A stretch of 64,000 nucleotides of DNA from an uncultured Clostridia bacterium. Lineage in GTDB: Bacteria; Bacillota; Clostridia; Christensenellales; UBA1242. The stretch's first letter is position 1. Each line of letters starts with the position of its first letter. The stretch lies in assembly GCA_934747805.1 (NCBI GenBank), contig CAKVHC010000003.1, positions 1 through 64,000 on the forward strand, read 5' to 3'. Below the pieces are notes generated by a model that made no database searches, was not told where the DNA came from, and worked only from the letters and a program-made list of their open reading frames with translations. Made by a program: the position numbers and the translations under genes. Shown here piece after piece: positions 36,016 through 44,511 of the stretch.

Positions 36016-38103
36016 TTATGAACAAAAATATTTTATTATTTTTTTTATTTCGCATTTATTATTTTTCTTATTTTTATTAGGTGAATAATTTAGTGCACGC
36101 AAGCTGTTTAAAATTGCCAGAAGCGTAACGCCTACATCAGCGACTACAGCACTCAACATTCCTGTGACACCGAATGCACCGAGTGTCAAGAATGTGACCT
36201 TGATAACAGCCGAGATAATAATGTTTTGCCATACGATTTTACGTGTGACTTTTGATATTTTTATTCCGTCCACAATCTTCGCTGGATTGTCGTTGGCAAT
36301 AACAATATCTGACGCCTCAATACTGGCTTCCGCTCCACCCAGTCCCATACTGATTCCCACGTCGGAAAGAGTGAGTGATGGTGCATCGTTTATGCCGTCA
36401 CCAACATAACCGATTGTGTTGGTTTTGGACTTGTTGTGTTCTATCCATTTAAACTTGTCTTCAGGCAAGAGTTTTGCATAACTTTCGTCAAGTCCTAACT
36501 CGCTTGCAACCTTGTTTACGACTTCACCATTATCGCCCGAAAGCATAACGGTTTTGACGCCGAGATTTTTGAGTTCATAAATAGTGGATTTAGCAGTAGA
36601 TTTTATTGTGTCGCTGAGAGAAATGATGGCAATCTTTTTGTCATCTTTAAATAGTTCGACAACTGTGCTGTCAATGTTTTGGCTCTTTCTTCCAACGAAA
36701 TAGTTCTCGTTTTGGTAACTATAGTAGACGCCTTCGCCTGCGATTTCCTTTACACTCTCTATTTTTTCGAGTGGGCGAGTGTTGTGCTTGGTAATAGCTT
36801 TGGCAAGTGGGTGAAGTGAATATTGTTCACCCAAACTAGCAAGATAAATCACGTCATCACTAGAGTAATCTTTGTCCACAATGTCTATGTTGGTTATTTC
36901 AAATTCGCCTGTGGTGAGAGTGCCAGTTTTATCGAACGCAACGCAATTCAATTTGGCAAGAGCATCCAAATAATTTGAGCCTTTAATCAATATGCCGTTT
37001 CGTGATGCGTTGCCGATGCCTGAGAAATAGGCGAGTGGAACGCTGATTGCAAAAGCACATGGGCAGGAAATAACTAGGAATATAAGTCCTCGATAAATTG
37101 CTGTATCAATGTTTTTGGTTACAGCCCAAACGATTCCCCACACCATGACAGCCAGTGCCATAACGCCGAGAGTGTACCATTTAGACATTTTGGAAATGAC
37201 AGTCTCAGTTTTGGCCTTTTTGTCGCTGGCATTTTCTATCAAATTCAAAATTTTGTTCACCGTGCTATTGGTGTACTCGGTGGTGGCACGGATGTGTAGC
37301 ACTCCGTCAACCACGATTGAACCAGACAACACTTGATCGCCAGCATGCACGAACTGTGGCAGACTTTCGCCTGTCAGACTCTGCGTGTTGAGATTGACTT
37401 CTCCAGTTTCCACCACGCCGTCTACAGCCACCTTTTCGCCAGCACGGACGACGATTGTGTCACCAACCTTGATATCGCTCGGACTAACTCGCACTTCTTC
37501 GCCGTCCTTAACTACGACAGCAAATTCTGGTTTGATGTTGGTGAGTGCTTCTATGCTACGCTTAGATTTGTTGAGTGCAAGGCTCTCCAACAACTTGCCA
37601 ATGGAGTAGAGTGCCACAACCATTAGTCCGTCGAAATGCTCGCCAACAGCGGTTGCTCCGATTATGGAAATGGTGACAAGCAGATTCTCGTTGATTACAC
37701 CTTTAAAAAGCAGGTTTGCCGCCTTGAAATAGGTCTTGTAACCCATAAGACCGGCACTTATAACGAACAATGTCCAATACAACCAGCTAGGCATTTTCAC
37801 AGTGAATACGACCACTGCTAATGCAATGCCCACTATTAGCAAGTATAAATCTAATAGAAGTGTGGATTTATTTTTTTTGGAAATGTGCTTTTCTGCAATT
37901 ATACATGCGTCAGGCTCAAGGCGTTTGGTGAGTGCCATGGCATCAGTCAGCGCTTTGGCTTCGTCGTCACTTTCAATCGTTATGCTTGACTTGACGAAAT
38001 CTATGCGAGCACTCTTTATGCTGTCTAGTCCATTAAGAGCACTCTCAAGGCTACGAGCACAGTTAGGGCAGTCTAATCCGTCTATGCGATATTTTTTAAT
38101 CAT
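36016..38103 (-). CDS. cadA: Heavy-metal P1B-type ATPase (Cd/Zn/Pb efflux)
   Basis: 695-residue membrane pump. An N-terminal HMA domain has CPNC (Cys12, Cys15). The transmembrane metal site 'SCPCAFAISVPLAYF' carries the CPC motif. Also visible are 'DKTGTLT' (phosphorylated Asp), the P1B-specific HP in 'YSLHPLAKAI', 'VMLSGDNGEV' and 'GYVGDGINDAPSL'. This fits the CadA/ZntA group that exports Zn(II), Cd(II) or Pb(II). The C-terminus ends in a basic, Cys-containing tail. TGGAG lies before the ATG at 38103. The start overlaps cadC by 8 bp, and metal-responsive control by CadC is expected. Confidence 0.93.
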   Translation of the reverse strand: MIKKYRIDGLDCPNCARSLESALNGLDSIKSARIDFVKSSITIESDDEAKALTDAMALTKRLEPDACIIAEKHISKKNKSTLLLDLYLLIVGIALAVVVFTVKMPSWLYWTLFVISAGLMGYKTYFKAANLLFKGVINENLLVTISIIGATAVGEHFDGLMVVALYSIGKLLESLALNKSKRSIEALTNIKPEFAVVVKDGEEVRVSPSDIKVGDTIVVRAGEKVAVDGVVETGEVNLNTQSLTGESLPQFVHAGDQVLSGSIVVDGVLHIRATTEYTNSTVNKILNLIENASDKKAKTETVISKMSKWYTLGVMALAVMVWGIVWAVTKNIDTAIYRGLIFLVISCPCAFAISVPLAYFSGIGNASRNGILIKGSNYLDALAKLNCVAFDKTGTLTTGEFEITNIDIVDKDYSSDDVIYLASLGEQYSLHPLAKAITKHNTRPLEKIESVKEIAGEGVYYSYQNENYFVGRKSQNIDSTVVELFKDDKKIAIISLSDTIKSTAKSTIYELKNLGVKTVMLSGDNGEVVNKVASELGLDESYAKLLPEDKFKWIEHNKSKTNTIGYVGDGINDAPSLTLSDVGISMGLGGAEASIEASDIVIANDNPAKIVDGIKISKVTRKIVWQNIIISAVIKVTFLTLGAFGVTGMLSAVVADVGVTLLAILNSLRALNYSPNKNKKNNKCEIKKIIKYFCS

Positions 38104-38464
38104 TATTCGTCTCCATAACATGTGCCAAGCTAATGTCGAACACCTGCTTTACGTGGTCGTCTGCCAGTGTGTACCAAACTTCCTTGCCGACTTTTCGGCT
38201 GGTGATAAGATTCATTTCACGCAAGTTCTTCAATTGGTGCGACACTGCTGATTTTGTCATGTTCAATATGCTACTAATGTCACACACGCACAACTCATTC
38301 TTCTCCAAAAGGTTGATAATTTTTATTCGAGTGCTATCACTGAGTGCTTTGTAAAAATCTGCGATGTTCATCAAACTTTCGTCGTCAATCATACTCGCTT
38401 TTGCTTTGATAACTTTTTCCTTGTGTATAACTTCACAGTCACACACATTGTCTATTTTACCCAT
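38096..38464 (-). CDS. cadC: ArsR/SmtB-family metal-sensing repressor, CadC type
   Basis: 122 residues, winged-helix repressor. The CadC metal site is visible: 'NVCDCEVIH' at the N-terminus and 'ELCVCDISSIL' before the HTH (Cys pair equivalent to Cys58/Cys60 of pI258 CadC). The recognition helix is 'MTKSAVSHQLKNLREMNLI'. It should release its operator on binding Cd(II), Pb(II) or Zn(II). ATG 38464 follows AAGGAA; an N-terminal extension runs into the operator and is rejected. Two identical operators sit in the promoter. Confidence 0.92.
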   Translation of the reverse strand: MGKIDNVCDCEVIHKEKVIKAKASMIDDESLMNIADFYKALSDSTRIKIINLLEKNELCVCDISSILNMTKSAVSHQLKNLREMNLITSRKVGKEVWYTLADDHVKQVFDISLAHVMETNND

Positions 38465-38493
38465 AATTTTTTCCTTAAAATATAAATTTAAAC

Positions 38494-38549
38494 AGTTGAA
38501 TATTCGTTCAACTATTAACATTATAGTTGAATATTCGTTCAACTGTCAA
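38494..38549 (-). promoter_or_regulatory. cadCA promoter with two identical 20-bp CadC operators
   Basis: Promoter, minus strand: TTGACA (38549-38544), 18-bp spacer, TATAAT (38525-38520). AGTTGAATATTCGTTCAACT occurs twice (38494-38513 and 38525-38544), each an inverted repeat AGTTGAA-N6-TTCAACT. One copy fills the -35/-10 spacer and the other covers the start of the transcript. The copies are 31 bp apart, about three helical turns. Confidence 0.88.
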
Positions 38550-38789
38550 TAATTTTTTAAAAATAATTAAAAAATATGCAAAAAATCATTAAATTTAATA
38601 AAAAATGGATAATTTTATTTAATTTTTAATAAAAATTGCAAAATAAATATATTTTAATAGTGAAAAAATGAATATAAATAATTATTTAATGTGAGTTTGT
38701 AAAAGTGTTGATAATATTAAATTTGATTGTTTTGTTTTTATATTTAATATATAATGACTACAGATGTATATTGACTAATGGAGCAACGA

Positions 38790-41537
38790 ATGACGAAATT
38801 TAAAAACTTTGTGCGACAAAATAAAAGCTATTTTATAATCGCTGGAACGATTCTATCTTTATTCATTATTGTAAGTGCGATATTTGGAATTTTTCCATTT
38901 GGAGATAACTCGCTTGCGACATATGATGGGTGGTATCAGATTTGTCCAACCTATGACCTGATATTTGACTTCTTAGAAGGCAAATCGTCATTGTTTTATT
39001 CGACCAGTCTTGGCGGAGGAATGAATACGTTTGGCACAATTGCGTACACAATTCTGAGTCCTTTTAGTTTGATATTCTTGCTTGGTGGACGTGCAGGGAC
39101 GTACAACATGTTTTGCATAGTCATATTACTAAAACTTTTGCTGATAGCTCTGCTTGCGTGCTGGTTCATCCGAAAGTTTTACAAAAACGTGGATGAGAAA
39201 TGGCAAATTTTGTTAAGCCTGTTGTATGCAACCTGTGGATATTTCACATTCTGCAACACTTGGATAACCTGGATAGATTTTCTCATATATTTGCCATTGC
39301 TGTTTGCGTCATTCAATCACCTTGTAAATAATGAAAAAATATTGCCTTTTGCAGTCGTGCTTGCTCTGATGATATGCACATGTTTTGGCATAGGCAGTTT
39401 TTCCATGATAACCCTATTCATTCTGTTCGGAGCATATGCAGTCATATGTTTGGGCAAGGACAAACAAAAACGTGTGCTAATGCTTACTGCAGTTGGCTTT
39501 GCTGTGGCGGTGCTATTCTCCCTTTGTGTATTAGTGCCTAGTTTCTGTCAATATCTAAACTCGGGTCGAGTTACGCAAGGCTTCTTCTATTTTGTTTTCA
39601 AAGGAGATATGTTTTCGTTCACGGAAACAAAGTTGGCAGGTGTAATTGCTGACGGCATTTTGCTGTTGTTGGCAGTCATCTTTATCTTTAAATGTGACAA
39701 ACAAAAAAAATTAAACAGATTTCTCATTTTCGCATTCATAATAACCATTTTACCCAACTTTTTTGACGGCATTAATGTATTGCTCAATTTGGGCTCGTAC
39801 AATTGTTATCCATATCGACTGGAATTTATCTATTCGTTCGTTATCTTGATTATGGCGACGAGTTTCATTAACGAAAAGAGCGGAACCTTCTATCCGACTG
39901 CCGATTGTGAACCCGTGTCTTCAATTTCTAAAAAAAATTCGAACAGAATTATGGCATTGGTTAGCATTGTGGCGATTATAGGCATTGTGGTCGTGCTAAT
40001 GGGCGACGGCAAGGTGATTGCCGCCATGTTTTCACAATCCCAATCCAGCTGGGCAGCGACGGCATCATATATTATGCTCGTAGTGTGTATAATGCTCGTG
40101 TTCTTTACAATGGCAATTTTCACTCATCAGGGAAAGCTTGGCAAAAAGGTCTTCACCACGTTTGCCATAGCCTGTTGTGCGGTTCAATTCGTTGTAAATT
40201 TCGGATTCGGATTGCTGGGCTCGACTAAATCCACAGACACAATTTTGTCCACCAAAACATTTATTAGTGAACAAAATCTCGGCGATAAACGAGTGAAAGA
40301 TATCCACAACACTTTCTCTGCCAATGGGCAGTTGGATTTCGGCACAAAGTCGGTTTCCGTCTTTTCTAGTTCCACGCCGAACGACGTGTGCGAAATGATG
40401 AACACATTTGACTACTATAGCATGTGTTCGGGCGGATACTCGTATGGCGGCAGTGCGCTAAGCGACGCTCTATTCGGTTACAAATATTTCATATCCAACG
40501 ATGAACTGGATAGGCCATATTTAACGTTTATAGACAAACAAGAAACAAAAGAAAAGACTATTTATCTGTATGAAAATACGCTTGCACTGAGTGAAGGGTT
40601 TTTGGTGAAACAAGATTTTGAATTGCCTAATTGTTCGACACATATAGATAACCAAAACGCACTATATAATGCACTAGGTGGCACAGGTGAATTGGTTCAA
40701 AATCTCGGATTTTTGGACGGCAATGTAGAACTGACAGTTAACAATCTGGACATAGTGGAAACAGACAGCGAATATAAACTGAAGGTTAAAAACAAAAAAG
40801 AAATGTCGAGCATATACATTCGCTACACGGCTAGTCAAGACGGAATAATATATGCCATAGCTGACACATCTAATTTTATCGTGGCATACGCTGGACAATC
40901 GGCAAAAACAATCGACGAACTAAACATCCGAAATAGTTTTTTGGATGGCATGAACGATTTGGCATATGTGCATTCGGGCGAGCAAATGTCGATTAGCTTG
41001 TATTTGGGGCGTGACACAACATTGAAAAAGAAAAATAACGGCGGCTTCACTTTTGCGTTCATTCCACAAGCCAAGGTTGATGCACTTGTTCAATCAATGC
41101 GTTTGAATGGGCAAGACAATGTCGAGTTGCGTTACAATAAAAACGGTTTTGACCTAAAAGCTAGTGCCGTAGGAGAATACAACAGATTGATATTTACCGC
41201 TCCTTATAGAAAATATTACTCATGCATAAATAACGGCTTAACTGCCAATATCCTGAATCAGTCTGGTGCAATGGTTATAGACTTAGACACCGGTGAAAAT
41301 ACTATCTCACTGCGTTATAAGAACCCACTTATTAAAATATTCCTCATTTGCTTGTTATCCGGGTTTGGCGTGGGCATTGGCTTGCTAGTTTTAGTCAACT
41401 GCTTGAAAGAAAAGTTGATGTGTATGTCAAGTGTAATAAGAGTGATGTACTTATCTCTTGCCACACTGCTTTTAGCGGTCTTCTACCTATTTCCAATATT
41501 AGTTTGCCTTGCGAGATTGATAATAGGAAAGATTTAA
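38790..41537 (+). CDS. YfhO-like multipass membrane protein
   Basis: 915 residues. About 12-14 membrane helices in the first 480 residues include 'YDGWYQICPTYDLIFDFL' and 'FYSTSLGGGMNTFGTIAY', the opening of YfhO-type GT-C-like proteins. A large extracytoplasmic domain with beta-rich segments follows, with two final helices near the C-terminus. YfhO is needed for lipoteichoic acid glycosylation in Bacillus; a similar cell-surface glycosyl transfer is likely but unproven here. ATG 38790 is six bases after GGAG; the ATG at 38778 overlaps that ribosome site. The 38545-38777 spacer is A+T-rich with no certain feature. Confidence 0.85.
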   Translation: MTKFKNFVRQNKSYFIIAGTILSLFIIVSAIFGIFPFGDNSLATYDGWYQICPTYDLIFDFLEGKSSLFYSTSLGGGMNTFGTIAYTILSPFSLIFLLGGRAGTYNMFCIVILLKLLLIALLACWFIRKFYKNVDEKWQILLSLLYATCGYFTFCNTWITWIDFLIYLPLLFASFNHLVNNEKILPFAVVLALMICTCFGIGSFSMITLFILFGAYAVICLGKDKQKRVLMLTAVGFAVAVLFSLCVLVPSFCQYLNSGRVTQGFFYFVFKGDMFSFTETKLAGVIADGILLLLAVIFIFKCDKQKKLNRFLIFAFIITILPNFFDGINVLLNLGSYNCYPYRLEFIYSFVILIMATSFINEKSGTFYPTADCEPVSSISKKNSNRIMALVSIVAIIGIVVVLMGDGKVIAAMFSQSQSSWAATASYIMLVVCIMLVFFTMAIFTHQGKLGKKVFTTFAIACCAVQFVVNFGFGLLGSTKSTDTILSTKTFISEQNLGDKRVKDIHNTFSANGQLDFGTKSVSVFSSSTPNDVCEMMNTFDYYSMCSGGYSYGGSALSDALFGYKYFISNDELDRPYLTFIDKQETKEKTIYLYENTLALSEGFLVKQDFELPNCSTHIDNQNALYNALGGTGELVQNLGFLDGNVELTVNNLDIVETDSEYKLKVKNKKEMSSIYIRYTASQDGIIYAIADTSNFIVAYAGQSAKTIDELNIRNSFLDGMNDLAYVHSGEQMSISLYLGRDTTLKKKNNGGFTFAFIPQAKVDALVQSMRLNGQDNVELRYNKNGFDLKASAVGEYNRLIFTAPYRKYYSCINNGLTANILNQSGAMVIDLDTGENTISLRYKNPLIKIFLICLLSGFGVGIGLLVLVNCLKEKLMCMSSVIRVMYLSLATLLLAVFYLFPILVCLARLIIGKI

Positions 41538-41562
41538 AAAAAACGCCGTTTGGCGTTTTTTT
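41535..41562 (+). terminator. Terminator after the YfhO-like gene
   Basis: Stem AAACGCC/GGCGTTT, loop GTTT, followed by Ts. Confidence 0.88.
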
Positions 41563-41632
41563 GATATTAAAGTGGCAAATCCTTTTTGAATAAAGATTTT
41601 TGCAAATTTTGTCGAAAATTAATTTTAGACAG

Positions 41633-41661
41633 TTGACTAAATTTGAATACTATGTTATTTT
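41633..41661 (+). promoter_or_regulatory. Possible promoter of the TetR gene
   Basis: TTGACT (41633-41638), 17-bp spacer, TATTTT (41656-41661), leaving a leader of about 95 nt. Confidence 0.45.
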
Positions 41662-41762
41662 ACATAAGGAAAAAGAAAAATGTGAGCACAAAAAAAGTTT
41701 ACATTTATTCAATTTTGAACATAGTGTTAAACATTGTGCAAAAACTTTAAGGAGAACAGACT

Positions 41763-42311
41763 ATGAAAGCCCCATATAGAAATGCCATTCGCTCAAAGCA
41801 ACTCATTCGTGAAGCAATGATTAGCCTTATGGACAAGAATAAATCCGTTTCGGAAATCACAGTTAGCGATATAGTAAAGACTGCTAATATCAATCGTGGC
41901 ACTTTTTACAACCATTATGGCAATCCAAACGAAGTGGTGGAAGAAATTAAAGATGAACTTATGCAAAGTCTAAATATTGCACTGCGTACTAGTAGTAAAA
42001 ATGGCGACATTGACGGCTTTTTGGCAAGTATGCTCAATCACTTCAAACGTAACGAAATGGAATATCGTAAAATGGTGAAGGCCATTCCAATTTCCGTTCT
42101 AGACAATGTCAAGCAAGAAGCTATTAAGCAGATTAGAACGATTGTTAGCATTGACGAAACCACGCTGTATTTTATTGTCAATGGAATTGTTGGCCTGTTC
42201 CTTGACTATTTGAAAAATAATATCAGCTTTGACTATGACGTGATTTATGCACGTGCCAAAACATTTGTACATTTGGCAATAGATTCATATAATCTTAAAA
42301 ACGCTAAATAG
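41763..42311 (+). CDS. TetR-family transcriptional regulator
   Basis: 182 residues. The N-terminal HTH (about 8-55) reads 'KQLIREAMISLMDKN', 'ITVSDIVKTANINRGTFYNHYGN', the TetR signature. The C-terminal ligand/dimer domain resembles the DhaS-like TetR_C_8 group common in Firmicutes ('IVNGIVGLFLDYL'). Ligand and target are unknown; it may regulate the upstream YfhO-like gene or itself. AAGGAG is eight bases before the ATG. Its stop codon lies in the loop of its own terminator. Confidence 0.87.
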   Translation: MKAPYRNAIRSKQLIREAMISLMDKNKSVSEITVSDIVKTANINRGTFYNHYGNPNEVVEEIKDELMQSLNIALRTSSKNGDIDGFLASMLNHFKRNEMEYRKMVKAIPISVLDNVKQEAIKQIRTIVSIDETTLYFIVNGIVGLFLDYLKNNISFDYDVIYARAKTFVHLAIDSYNLKNAK

Positions 42312-42321
42312 GCGTTTTTTT
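42297..42321 (+). terminator. Terminator overlapping the TetR stop codon
   Basis: Stem AAAACGC/GCGTTTT with loop TAAATAG containing the TAG stop. Confidence 0.8.
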
Positions 42322-42323
42322 GT

Positions 42324-42352
42324 TTAACAAAATTTCGCATTCGTGATACAAT
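42324..42352 (+). promoter_or_regulatory. Promoter ten bases before a start codon (leaderless type)
   Basis: TTAACA (42324-42329), 17-bp spacer, TACAAT (42347-42352). The ATG at 42363 has no Shine-Dalgarno; the expected leader is only about 3-5 nt. Confidence 0.6.
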
Positions 42353-42362
42353 TTAACCACTT

Positions 42363-43019
42363 ATGGTAATTCCAGATAAAATCATTCGCTCAAGGCGAAA
42401 AACGGTTGCATTGCAGATTGACGAATGTGGACGGCTGATTGTACGCACGCCCCTTGTTTGTTCGGACAAGCGTGTTGCCGACTTTATTCGTGCCAAAGAA
42501 AAGTGGATTGTCGCCAAAAAAGCCGAAGCAAAGCAAGGAATGAGCGCACACAGCCTTGTTTTGCAGTCGGGTGCAAAGGTGGAAATATTAGGAATGACAT
42601 ACATTTTGGATGTGGGAGATTATTCTCGCACAAGCCAGTCGGGTGGAGTGATTAAACTGCCGAAGACGGAAACGAAAAACAAGTTTGTACGCTGGGTTGC
42701 GACTATGCTAAGAAACTATATAGCATCGGCCATAAACGGCATCGCTAGGCGATTGAATGTGGAGTTTAAGTCAGTCACAATCAACTCGGCACACACTCGC
42801 TGGGGCAGTTGTGGAACTAACGGATCACTCAATTTCTGTTTTAGGTTGGCTTTTTGTCCGCTTGAGGTGGTGGATTATGTCATCACACACGAACTTAGCC
42901 ACATCCGAGAGCATAATCACAGCGCTAGATTTTGGGCGGTGGTGGAGTCGGTTGTGCCCAATTATAAAGAGTGCGAGCGTTATTTGAAACGTAATCGTGC
43001 CATTATGTATATGATCTAA
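42363..43019 (+). CDS. YgjP-like (DUF45/SprT-like) metallopeptidase
   Basis: 218 residues. The C-terminal zinc motif HELSH is at 176-180, followed by His184 in 'IREHNHSARFW'. 'AHTRWGSCGTNGSLNFCFRLAFCP' (about 143-166) is the hallmark of the YgjP/DUF45 family. The N-terminal half is the usual family beta domain ('RSRRKTVALQIDECGRLIVRTP'). The physiological substrate of the family is not established. It probably starts translation leaderlessly. Confidence 0.9.
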   Translation: MVIPDKIIRSRRKTVALQIDECGRLIVRTPLVCSDKRVADFIRAKEKWIVAKKAEAKQGMSAHSLVLQSGAKVEILGMTYILDVGDYSRTSQSGGVIKLPKTETKNKFVRWVATMLRNYIASAINGIARRLNVEFKSVTINSAHTRWGSCGTNGSLNFCFRLAFCPLEVVDYVITHELSHIREHNHSARFWAVVESVVPNYKECERYLKRNRAIMYMI

Positions 43020-43050
43020 AAAAACACGAAGCAAATCGCTCTCGTGTTTT
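43020..43050. terminator. Bidirectional terminator
   Basis: Stem AAAACACGA/TCGTGTTTT with a 12-nt loop between converging genes. Confidence 0.82.
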
Positions 43051-43056
43051 CTTTTT

Positions 43057-43881
43057 TTATCTTGCGTTTAAAATGTTTTGATGATAGGTTGCGAAATCAA
43101 GCAAAGTATATTCTTGAGAATTTAAAATAGGTGGATTTTTCGCAAAGCGTAGCTTGTGATCTCTGTGTAATAGTCGCAAATCATATTCCGTCATTGGTCG
43201 TGGTGTCATAGAGTTGCCGTTTTGATCTTCAAATGTGTAGTCATATGCCTCATTCACATCAAATATACCTTTTAATCTGTTGCCGTCCTGTCTCTCGCTC
43301 TTATCTTTAAAATCCCAACTGTTTGATGTAATTAGGTTCAATCCAAGCAAAGTTGCCTCAGCCATAATATAGGCGTCGTTTTCTGGAATACGGGCGTTAT
43401 CTTTGGCACAGAAGAATGTTCCCATCGCTTTATTGTCCGCATAAGCGTATGCTAAAGCATCTACAAATTGGCAGTGTCTTTCATTGATTTGATTATTATT
43501 AATTGTGACGACTTTGCAATACTTTTTGAGGAATGGAACAAGACAAATATTCTCGATTGGGTTCAATTCGTTTAATACAATTGGAGTGATAACCAGTTCG
43601 ATCTTATTGTTTTCATTAGCAGATCTGATAAGTTCAGATAAATAATGTATACTCATCAAATTGGCAAATATTTTTTTGCCATCACGAGTCATCTTTGTTT
43701 TGCCCAAAAATTTGTCTTGCAGTAAATGTGGACGTTCTTTTGGAGACTTGTTTTCGTAATGCCTTTCCATAAACTCTTTATTGTCCAAATCTGCCAATAT
43801 CTGCTTTGCATCGTCTGTGTTAGATAAAAGCTTGGACAGATAGATTGCACTGCAGGAATCAATAGCCATATAGTTAGGCAT
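43057..43881 (-). CDS. PIN-domain-like protein, probable toxin of a TA-like pair
   Basis: 274 residues. The PIN pattern of acidic residues can be traced: Asp8 in 'YMAIDSCSAIYLS', Glu105 in 'ITPIVLNELNP', Asp169 in 'IPENDAYIMAEATLLGLNLITSN', and Asp190 after it. PIN enzymes are Mg-dependent RNases. At 274 residues it is about twice the size of VapC, with an insertion (about 30-90) and a C-terminal extension of about 80 residues. Its ATG overlaps the stop of a 59-residue gene by 8 bp, the usual toxin-antitoxin arrangement. RNase activity is inferred. Confidence 0.72.
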   Translation of the reverse strand: MPNYMAIDSCSAIYLSKLLSNTDDAKQILADLDNKEFMERHYENKSPKERPHLLQDKFLGKTKMTRDGKKIFANLMSIHYLSELIRSANENNKIELVITPIVLNELNPIENICLVPFLKKYCKVVTINNNQINERHCQFVDALAYAYADNKAMGTFFCAKDNARIPENDAYIMAEATLLGLNLITSNSWDFKDKSERQDGNRLKGIFDVNEAYDYTFEDQNGNSMTPRPMTEYDLRLLHRDHKLRFAKNPPILNSQEYTLLDFATYHQNILNAR

Positions 43882-44053
43882 TGTCGTCGCCCTCCATGTC
43901 TAATAAATTTTTTGCAATACTGTTGGCTCGTTTCTGTTCGCTGGCCAAAAAATTCAAGCGTTCCGCTTTGGAAAGAGTTTGTAACTTTTCTTGGCGTTTT
44001 GTGCGGTAGTTTTCAACACTTGCTAAAACGTCGTCATATACATCATGTTTCAT
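43874..44053 (-). CDS. 59-residue helical protein, probable antitoxin partner
   Basis: ATG at 44053, beginning MKHDVYDDVLASVENYRTKR and ending LLDMEGDDNA. It is strongly charged and predicted all-helical ('KLQTLSKAERLNFLASEQKR'). AGGAAG lies six bases upstream. It is expressed from a perfect consensus promoter whose -10 region is flanked by two AATGACAT direct repeats, and it overlaps the PIN gene. By position it is the candidate antitoxin, but no known antitoxin DNA-binding fold (AbrB, RHH, PHD) is recognised. Confidence 0.72.
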   Translation of the reverse strand: MKHDVYDDVLASVENYRTKRQEKLQTLSKAERLNFLASEQKRANSIAKNLLDMEGDDNA

Positions 44054-44065
44054 AAATTACTTCCT

Positions 44066-44102
44066 ATGTCATTATTATACATCTAATGTCATTGTTTGTC
44101 AA
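44066..44102 (-). promoter_or_regulatory. Consensus promoter of the PIN module with direct-repeat operator
   Basis: Minus strand: TTGACA (44102-44097), 17-bp spacer, TATAAT (44079-44074). AATGACAT occurs at 44093-44086 and 44073-44066, 20 bp apart, on either side of the -10 box. This placement suits autorepression by the module. Confidence 0.75.
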
Positions 44103-44125
44103 ACTTTGGCATAAATATATGTATA

Positions 44126-44407
44126 GTGGAAACAACGTTTCAAGAGTTAAGATGCAAGTTGGTGATAAATATGGTGAATGGCGCATGTCTTGGTCATATC
44201 ACCGATATTTCGATTGACACAATGTCGGGTTGCATATGCGGAATGTATTTGGCACAGGCCAAGTCAGGCTTGAGCAAGGTGTTCGGTTCGAGCAAACAAT
44301 ATTTCATTCCCGCCACTGCTATATGCCGAATTGGGCAAGACGTGATACTTGTCAACTATACGCCAAACTCGAATGACGGCGGTAAATGCCTAGACAACAA
44401 ACGCTAA
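44126..44407 (+). CDS. YlmC/YmxH-family PRC-barrel protein
   Basis: 93 residues from GTG 44126: 'METTFQELRCKLVINMVNGACLGHITDISID' (start and key pattern L..K.V.N...G..LG...D..ID). This is the beta-barrel of YlmC/YmxH sporulation proteins. 'CGMYLAQ' and 'FIPATAICRIGQDVILVNY' complete the barrel. Function is unknown; family members are often under sporulation sigma factors. No Shine-Dalgarno is present and 'TATAGT' touches the GTG, so leaderless translation is possible. It is divergent from the PIN module. Confidence 0.75.
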   Translation: METTFQELRCKLVINMVNGACLGHITDISIDTMSGCICGMYLAQAKSGLSKVFGSSKQYFIPATAICRIGQDVILVNYTPNSNDGGKCLDNKR

Positions 44408-44464
44408 AATGTGGATAAATTTGCTTCTCACTACAAAATATAGCCAAAAAATGTAGAAAATAAC

Positions 44465-44493
44465 TTGTAAAAAAGGTTTTTTTGTGCTATCAT
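44465..44493 (+). promoter_or_regulatory. Promoter of nrdR
   Basis: TTGTAA (44465-44470), 17-bp spacer, TATCAT (44488-44493), followed by GAGGT and the ATG at 44512. Confidence 0.6.
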
Positions 44494-44511
44494 AGTGGCG
44501 AGGTAAGAAAT

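Noticed and set aside
37333..37626. Open frame opposite cadA
   Set aside because: Shadow of the ATPase coding frame; no ribosome site and atypical composition.
44409..44417. DnaA box (TGTGGATAA, perfect match)
   Set aside because: Single copy, no cluster, no dnaA/dnaN nearby; insufficient for an origin.
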